DNA from: Ruminococcaceae bacterium UBA3215
GTDB lineage: Bacteria; Bacillota; Clostridia; Oscillospirales; Ruminococcaceae
Length of the DNA stretch: 9,942 bases
Assembly (NCBI GenBank): GCA_002363155.1
Contig: DEWH01000008.1
Span: forward strand, 1-9,942
Direction: 5' to 3'
Shown here: piece by piece, positions 5,832 through 9,942 of the stretch
How the letters are laid out: every line of letters starts with the position of its first letter
Position numbering within the stretch: position 1 is the stretch's first letter
Translations under genes and position numbers: made by a program
Notes under the pieces: generated by a model
The model's database searches: none
The model's input: the letters and a program-made list of their open reading frames with translations, nothing else
Told to the model about the DNA's origin: nothing

Positions 5832-7273
5832 TGAACAAGACTTTTGTAACGAAAATGCCGAATCACATCGGCGCATTTCTGAAGGCAAGCAGGTGTTTTG
5901 CTTCGCTCGGTGTTAATATCACGAGAGTAAGCTATAACAAAGCTGTGGATTTCCATATGCTGTTTATCGACGCAGAGGGAACCCCGCAGGAGCTTGAAAA
6001 AGCAGCCGAAGAACTTACCGCGATCGGTTACCTGCAATGCGGCGAGGACAATCGGAGCGTTGTACTGCTGGAGTTTCGTCTGAAAGACGAACCCGGCAGC
6101 GTGACCGCAATTCTGGAACTGATCAGTGCGCATAATTTCAATATATCATACATCAGTTCTCAGGAAAACGGTACGGAATATCAGCTTTTCAAAATGGGGC
6201 TTATAGTTGATGATCCGTATAAAATAAATGCTTTCATTGAAGAAGCAAAAAAGCTTTGCAGTGTCAGGGTAATTGAATATAACCACGCCGAGAAGATATT
6301 TGACAACAGCTTCTTTTACAGTACATTCGTCAATGAACTCTCATCTGCTATGGGAATATCCGGCGAAGCAAAAAATGAGCTCATAGTCAATGCAAATCTG
6401 GCCATGCAGATACTGGACGAGACCGGTGTATCTCCTTATCGTACCTTTGACAGCATAAGCCGTTTCGCAGAGCTGCTCGCGGCTTCAAGAGGCAGGAATT
6501 ATTCTCCGAGGATAACCTCTCACAGTATCACCGATAATACAGCAGTAACACTTATTGAGCCTCCGTGCGGAAGCAATACCGCAATTATAAAAAGCGGCAG
6601 CGAATACCTGTTTGTTGATTCCGGCTACGCCTGCTATAAAGATGAAATGCTTTCGATTTTCAGAAATATTATCCCGGAGTTTGACAGCATTGAAAAGAAA
6701 TGCTTTATTACTCATGCCGACGTTGATCACTGCGGACTTCTTCCTGTTTTTGATGCTGTATATGCCAGCGCCGGAAGTGCGGAGTGCCTGCGTCTTGAAA
6801 GCGAAGATAAGGACGGCTTCCGTGAGATGAATCCGATGCATAAGCCGTATGTACGCATTTGTAAGCTGCTGACTTCATATACTGCTTTATCTCCCGAAAA
6901 ACTGAAAGTTGTCGGAGAGAAAAAAGAAATTAAAAAGCTTATTGAACAAACCGGCTTCTTTGATTTCGGAGATCTGCACTTTGAACTGTATCAGGGCAAG
7001 GGAGGTCATCTTGCGGGAGAATCTGTTATTATTGACTTTGAGCATCATTTGGGATTTACCGGCGATATATTCGTGAATATGAAGGATATGACCGCGCAGC
7101 AGGCACAGTATAACCGCTATGCACCTATCCTCATGACATCTGTCGATACCGACAAGGAACTTTGTGCAGCTGAGAGAAAGGCTCTTTTTCAACGGCTGGG
7201 TGTAGGTACGTGGCAGATATTCGGCGGACACGGTGGAAAAAAGTCATATACAGTGAGTAATGAGCAAATATGA
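5831..7273 (+). CDS. Tandem ACT domains fused to a metallo-beta-lactamase-fold hydrolase
   Basis: A 480-residue protein. Residues 2-68 and 77-150 are two ACT domains (MPNHIGAFLKASRCFASLGVNI and KDEPGSVTAILELISAHNFN carry the glycine turn and helix), the type that binds amino acids as tandem pairs. Residues 155-235 form a mostly helical linker. Residues 238-475 are a metallo-beta-lactamase fold with THADVDHCG (294-302), GGH393, TGD412 and GGH467. The canonical HxHxDH motif is here H295-A-D297-V-D299-H300: the second metal-binding histidine is replaced by aspartate. Other ligands are intact, so a dinuclear or altered metal site is likely. The ATG shares one base with the upstream stop (TAATG), with no good ribosome binding site of its own, so translation is coupled and levels should match. 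By family it may hydrolyse a thioester or ester, gated by an amino acid; this is inference. Confidence 0.88.
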   Translation: MNKTFVTKMPNHIGAFLKASRCFASLGVNITRVSYNKAVDFHMLFIDAEGTPQELEKAAEELTAIGYLQCGEDNRSVVLLEFRLKDEPGSVTAILELISAHNFNISYISSQENGTEYQLFKMGLIVDDPYKINAFIEEAKKLCSVRVIEYNHAEKIFDNSFFYSTFVNELSSAMGISGEAKNELIVNANLAMQILDETGVSPYRTFDSISRFAELLAASRGRNYSPRITSHSITDNTAVTLIEPPCGSNTAIIKSGSEYLFVDSGYACYKDEMLSIFRNIIPEFDSIEKKCFITHADVDHCGLLPVFDAVYASAGSAECLRLESEDKDGFREMNPMHKPYVRICKLLTSYTALSPEKLKVVGEKKEIKKLIEQTGFFDFGDLHFELYQGKGGHLAGESVIIDFEHHLGFTGDIFVNMKDMTAQQAQYNRYAPILMTSVDTDKELCAAERKALFQRLGVGTWQIFGGHGGKKSYTVSNEQI

Positions 7274-7427
7274 CTGCCGGTTATTATTATCGGAACAGCT
7301 TTTGTCATATCCGATACCATTACAAGCAGAGAACAGGTCTGAAGCCGACGAAATCAAAGTCGATGACAGAGATGATATCAGCAATAGGAGTTTGTTCTTG
7401 TCATGCCGATTTACACTCAACAAGTGA
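7260..7427 (+). CDS. Possible 55-aa protein overlapping the end of the ACT/MBL gene
   Basis: An ATG at 7260 opens a frame of 55 codons starting MSKYDCRLLLSEQLL and rich in acidic residues (EADEIKVDDRDD). It overlaps the preceding gene by 14 nt, which would allow coupled translation, and ends 17 nt before the operon terminator stem. The ribosome binding site is weak. No family is recognised; it could be a chance frame. Low confidence. Confidence 0.3.
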   Translation: MSKYDCRLLLSEQLLSYPIPLQAENRSEADEIKVDDRDDISNRSLFLSCRFTLNK

Positions 7428-7444
7428 AACGTTATATTTATCTT

Positions 7445-7484
7445 AAAGGCTCTGAGCCGCATTATTAAGCGGTTCAGAACCTTT
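7445..7484. terminator. Terminator shared by the T-box operon and the integrase
   Basis: AAAGGCTCTGAGCCGC (7445-7460) and GCGGTTCAGAACCTTT (7469-7484) pair over 16 positions with two mismatches around an 8-nt loop. The rightward strand ends in CTTTTAT; the leftward strand ends in CCTTTAAGAT. It lies after the rightward operon and overlaps the last codons of the leftward integrase, so it probably works in both directions. Confidence 0.65.
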
Positions 7485-8622
7485 TATGGTTATTGAATGC
7501 GGCTGCGCGGGGGCAGGTGTGTCCTTTTGGGGTGTTTACAGTTGTGCTGACGGCGCTATGTCCTAAATCTCCCGATACCGTTACGGGGTCAACACCCGCA
7601 AAAATTAGTATGGAAGCATGGAAGTGTCTGAGGCTATGCAAGTCGCAGAAGCGTACATTATTGACCTTGCAAAAGTGCTGGAACCATTTGTACGGTTGAT
7701 GAACGAACATCGCATTTCCGTTCCAGCTTACAAAAAGCCTGTCGGTTTCTATCCACTGTGTTCCGAGCTTCTCCCGCGCTGCGTCCTGCTCTGCTTTCAG
7801 TTCTTTGAGCAAGTTCATTATTATCGGCGGGAATTTCGCGGAACGCTGTGACTTCCTCGTCTTTGTGGTATCTGTGTATCTGCCGCAAAGATAGGTGTAA
7901 TTTGAAGTACGGCGTACATTTATAACACCGTGCTCAAAGTCCACATCTTTCCACTCAAGTCCCAACATCTCGCCTCTGCGGAATCCGCTGTACACTGAGA
8001 GCATAATGTAGACTCTGAACTTAAACTCAGCGTTCTCCAAAAGCTCGAAGATGTGTTCCATTTCCTCAATCGTGTATATCTCCTTTTCCTTCTTCTCTGC
8101 TTTGGGGACTTTAACTCTCTCGCAGGGATTGTGAGAGATCATATCCATATCCATTGCATAGTTGAAGATGTTTGATATAAGACTGAGATGATGAATTACA
8201 GTCTTGCGCGAGAGCGGCTTACCGGTCTGGAAGTTTTTACCGTTCACAAACAGGTCATTGACGAACTTCTGCACATCACGGGTCGTGATCTTATCGAGCC
8301 GCATATGGCCGAATGCCGCATACACCCTCTTGGAAAGCTGAACATTCCTCGTATACGAGGTCTTACGCAAATTGAGTTTGGCATATTCCTCAAACCACTG
8401 ATCCGCAAAAGTCTGGAACTTGATAGCAGCCGTAACCTTTCCCGTCCTACATTCTTCCTCAAAAAGAACGATCTGACGGTCAAGCTCTTTCTTTATCTGC
8501 CTTTCGGTCATATTCTCCGGGGTCTTCCATGTTTTTGCCTGGAAGACCTGCTTACCTTTTACATCATATCCACAAGATACCCTGATCCTATAAGAGTTAC
8601 CCCTCTTTGTTACATTTGCCAT
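7474..8622 (-). CDS. Tyrosine recombinase (ICE integrase) with altered C-terminus lacking the catalytic tyrosine
   Basis: 382 residues from the ATG at 8622, chosen because AAAGGAGG lies 9 nt upstream; a longer TTG start would put this site inside the gene. Residues 1-60 are an arm-binding-type domain, 66-160 the SAM-like core-binding domain, and 175-362 the catalytic domain: R215 (SGFRRGE), K254 (TKT), H329-S-L-R332, and G354-H355. In this family a tyrosine follows H355 by ten residues (GHSxVSTTxNxY). Here that position is proline (VNTPKGH, P365), and the last 18 residues, CPRAAAFNNHKRF at the end, are unlike integrase tails. Neither alternative frame restores the tyrosine. The enzyme is therefore likely unable to cleave DNA. 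The cause is probably a recombination or deletion at the element end. It belongs with the excisionase and relaxase upstream on the same strand. Confidence 0.85.
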   Translation of the reverse strand: MANVTKRGNSYRIRVSCGYDVKGKQVFQAKTWKTPENMTERQIKKELDRQIVLFEEECRTGKVTAAIKFQTFADQWFEEYAKLNLRKTSYTRNVQLSKRVYAAFGHMRLDKITTRDVQKFVNDLFVNGKNFQTGKPLSRKTVIHHLSLISNIFNYAMDMDMISHNPCERVKVPKAEKKEKEIYTIEEMEHIFELLENAEFKFRVYIMLSVYSGFRRGEMLGLEWKDVDFEHGVINVRRTSNYTYLCGRYTDTTKTRKSQRSAKFPPIIMNLLKELKAEQDAAREKLGTQWIETDRLFVSWNGNAMFVHQPYKWFQHFCKVNNVRFCDLHSLRHFHASILIFAGVDPVTVSGDLGHSAVSTTVNTPKGHTCPRAAAFNNHKRF

Positions 8623-8672
8623 AGCTTGTTTCCTCCTTTTAAACAAGCCGTAAGCGTATATCTGTACTTATT

Positions 8673-8701
8673 ATTTTACACATTAAAGCGTGATTTGTCA
8701 A
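8673..8701 (-). promoter_or_regulatory. Promoter of the integrase gene
   Basis: On the minus strand TTGACA (8696-8701), 17 nt, TAAAAT (8673-8678). About 50 nt separate it from the start codon. The integrase therefore has its own promoter, separate from the excisionase gene upstream. Confidence 0.8.
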
Positions 8702-8819
8702 GTGGCTCCGATAATTTTGTTGTCGAATCTCCGGTACAGAGTCTTATAATAGGCACAGATAACGTTGTAGTACGGCTTTTCAGCATCTCATTGTTACTTA
8801 TTTTATAATCTGTATTTCT

Positions 8820-9008
8820 TTATGCAGACTTCACATCTTCGGGTACATAACCGAATACTGCCTTGTACAAAGCCTTCTCGTCGATCAGATACTTTTTCCC
8901 TGCCATGAAGCACGGGAGCTGACCGCTTTTGCACATCTGACGGATACGGTATTCCGTGAGACCCTCGATAAGTTTAGCCGCTTCTTTAATTGTAAGTATT
9001 CTTCTCAT
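8820..9008 (-). CDS. Excisionase-like helix-turn-helix protein
   Basis: 62 residues from the ATG at 9008, preceded by AAGGAGG 7 nt upstream; an earlier in-frame ATG would place that site inside the coding region. The sequence ILTIKEAAKLI, then EYRIRQMCKSGQLPCFMAGKKYLID is the winged helix-turn-helix of MerR/Xis-type excisionases: T-x-K-E-A-A in the first helix, R-x-x-C-K-S-G-x-L-P at the turn, and K-K-Y-L-I-D in the wing. Family role: bends attachment-site DNA and steers the integrase towards excision. It lies directly upstream of the integrase, the usual Xis-Int arrangement of Tn916-like ICEs. If the integrase is dead, this gene has lost its partner here. Confidence 0.8.
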   Translation of the reverse strand: MRRILTIKEAAKLIEGLTEYRIRQMCKSGQLPCFMAGKKYLIDEKALYKAVFGYVPEDVKSA

Positions 9009-9084
9009 TCCTTTTCCTCCTTGAAATTTCATTGTCATTTTTGTTTATCAGTTTTCTGTATGCCTTAATTACCGCAAACGGCAT
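8986..9084 (-). CDS. Possible 32-aa basic peptide overlapping the excisionase start
   Basis: The frame MPFAVIKAYRKLINKND... is helical and basic and ends 23 nt inside the excisionase gene. A GGAGG lies about 18 nt upstream, too far for normal use. A micro-ORF MIYIYGGVPP (9087-9119 with stop) with an excellent GGAGGTG site precedes it and would end 2 nt before this ATG, so it could deliver ribosomes by coupling. Both may be chance. Confidence 0.25.
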   Translation of the reverse strand: MPFAVIKAYRKLINKNDNEISRRKRNEKNTYN

Positions 9085-9141
9085 AGCAAAGCCTACGGCG
9101 GCACACCTCCGTAAATATAGATCATAAGTCCTCACCTCCGA

Positions 9142-9942
9142 TCATCTGCTCTTTTTCCTGCGGTGTGTTTCCTGTACTATCGGTTTCTGTGCAGGGCTCT
9201 CCTTCTCCGCCTCGTCCTGTTTTTGTACAGGTTCCGGCGTTATCGGTTTAGGCTCGTCGCGTTTCTGAACGAAAACAGTTTGTGCCGGCATCGGTGTCGC
9301 CTTCTCCTGCGCATGATTTTCCGGCGGGGTCTCCTGCTGCGCTTTCTTCTCAACAATCAGTTTGCTCATATAGTCGCCCTGCGATATATCATAGTAAGTG
9401 TCAGATATTTCACGGAGAGCCCTGACAAGATAGTCGTTGTCATCTATCGTTTTTTGAATTTCCGTAATGCGGTCATCATATTCTTGTTTCTGTAATTCGA
9501 GCTGCCGCACATCTTCCGGAGAATTGATGCCGTGACGGAAAAGCGATTGCCGCGCAAGTGACAGTTTCATCTTCTCCGCCAATGTTTTATCAGGCTTGTC
9601 CTCCAGCTCCCGGCAGTTATCGTACTGTTTCAGCAAATCAGCGAGCCGATGATGTTCAGCTGTGAGAGCGTTAAATTCAGAGACCGCTTTGTCATGTTCT
9701 TTCTGCGCCTCTTCGATTTTTTCAGAGACCTGGCTGATTGAGTGAATATGTAAGCGGTTGATAAGTGCAAGTTGCGCACTCAGCTGATAGATATCGCGAT
9801 CATTGTGCGGCAGGTACTCCAAACTTTCATCGCGCTTGTTCGGTTTCTTAGTTCCGTCAACTATGCGCTTTGCAAGCTGAGTTATGATACTTGCAAAACA
9901 GATAGTCAGGGCTTGTGCCTTGTTGTATGCGTCCTCGCGGCT
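9142..9942 (-). CDS. C-terminal part of a probable conjugative relaxase (runs off the window)
   Basis: An open frame of 266 residues plus stop reaching the window edge without a start; the 5' end lies beyond 9942. It begins SREDAYNKAQALTICFASI and goes on to YLPHNDRDIYQLSAQLALI, followed by a long coiled-coil region (QVSEKIEEAQKEHDKAVSEF and onward, about residues 70-190) and a low-complexity tail rich in P, E, Q and K, ending RRKKSR. Long helical, charged C-terminal tails of this composition are typical of MOB-type relaxases in clostridial ICEs, and the position before xis and int fits. The catalytic domain is outside the window, so this is a context-based call; another helical conjugation protein is possible. 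Length is normal for a tail region and there is no frameshift in view. Confidence 0.55.
   Translation of the reverse strand, partial: SREDAYNKAQALTICFASIITQLAKRIVDGTKKPNKRDESLEYLPHNDRDIYQLSAQLALINRLHIHSISQVSEKIEEAQKEHDKAVSEFNALTAEHHRLADLLKQYDNCRELEDKPDKTLAEKMKLSLARQSLFRHGINSPEDVRQLELQKQEYDDRITEIQKTIDDNDYLVRALREISDTYYDISQGDYMSKLIVEKKAQQETPPENHAQEKATPMPAQTVFVQKRDEPKPITPEPVQKQDEAEKESPAQKPIVQETHRRKKSR

Noticed and set aside
4614..5888. 424-codon leftward open frame opposite the acyl-CoA synthetase
   Set aside because: It is the mirror of a gene with every ANL motif in order; the leftward translation has no recognisable domain and arises from the codon bias of the real gene.
7474..7560. Simple frameshift or sequencing error at the integrase end
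   Set aside because: Neither alternative frame restores a YxH motif or an integrase-like tail after the STT residues.
7445..7560. Attachment-site core near the integrase end
   Set aside because: I compared this region by eye with the left flank and found no shared repeat beyond about 8 bp (CAACTGTA), which is not significant.

Overview
The window looks like a chromosomal segment of a gut or rumen Firmicute of the Ruminococcus/Oscillospiraceae type. The reasons are moderate GC, strong AGGAGG-type ribosome binding sites, TTGACA-N17-TATAAT promoters, a T-box riboswitch, and clostridial integrative-element genes. This placement is an inference from style and gene content, because no rRNA or other taxonomic marker is present.

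Layout. (1) Positions 1-1670 read leftward and look like the regulatory part of an integrative conjugative element (ICE): a sigma-70 region-4-like gene (994-1560) with a near-perfect promoter and an operator-like dyad, about 600 nt without a sizeable ORF but rich in small palindromes and micro-ORFs, a rho-independent terminator (318-342), and a small Cys-rich protein gene (53-253). (2) Positions 1671-2640 are mostly decayed DNA: a ~53-bp direct repeat in two copies (1728 and 2502), a leftward ORF remnant without a start codon (2308-2499), and a short unrecognised rightward ORF (2009-2155). (3) Positions 2651-2916 are a compact array of imperfect hairpins closed by an outer 10-bp inverted repeat. 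(4) Positions 2992-7484 form a complete rightward operon: promoter, T-box riboswitch with terminator, a structured 179-nt post-terminator leader, a 783-aa HTH-cupin-acyl-CoA synthetase fusion, a 480-aa tandem ACT plus metallo-beta-lactamase-fold protein that overlaps it by one base, and a terminator. (5) Positions 7474-9942 read leftward and are the recombination end of an ICE: the C-terminal part of a probable relaxase, an excisionase-like HTH protein, and a tyrosine recombinase whose C-terminus has lost the catalytic tyrosine.

The operon is the most interesting part. A T-box senses an uncharged tRNA, so the operon should be induced by starvation for one amino acid. The first protein carries a DNA-binding and small-molecule-binding front end on an enzyme that activates a carboxylic acid to its CoA thioester. 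The second carries two amino-acid-sensing ACT domains on a hydrolase fold known to include thioesterases. A coherent hypothesis is an amino-acid-gated acid salvage or activation module, for example activation of branched-chain or aryl acids that rumen bacteria reductively carboxylate to amino acids. My best reading of the specifier codon is UGU (Cys), which does not fit that simple version, so the real substrate is open. The two ICE-like segments on either side face the same way, and the operon appears to lie between two mobile-element ends or scars.
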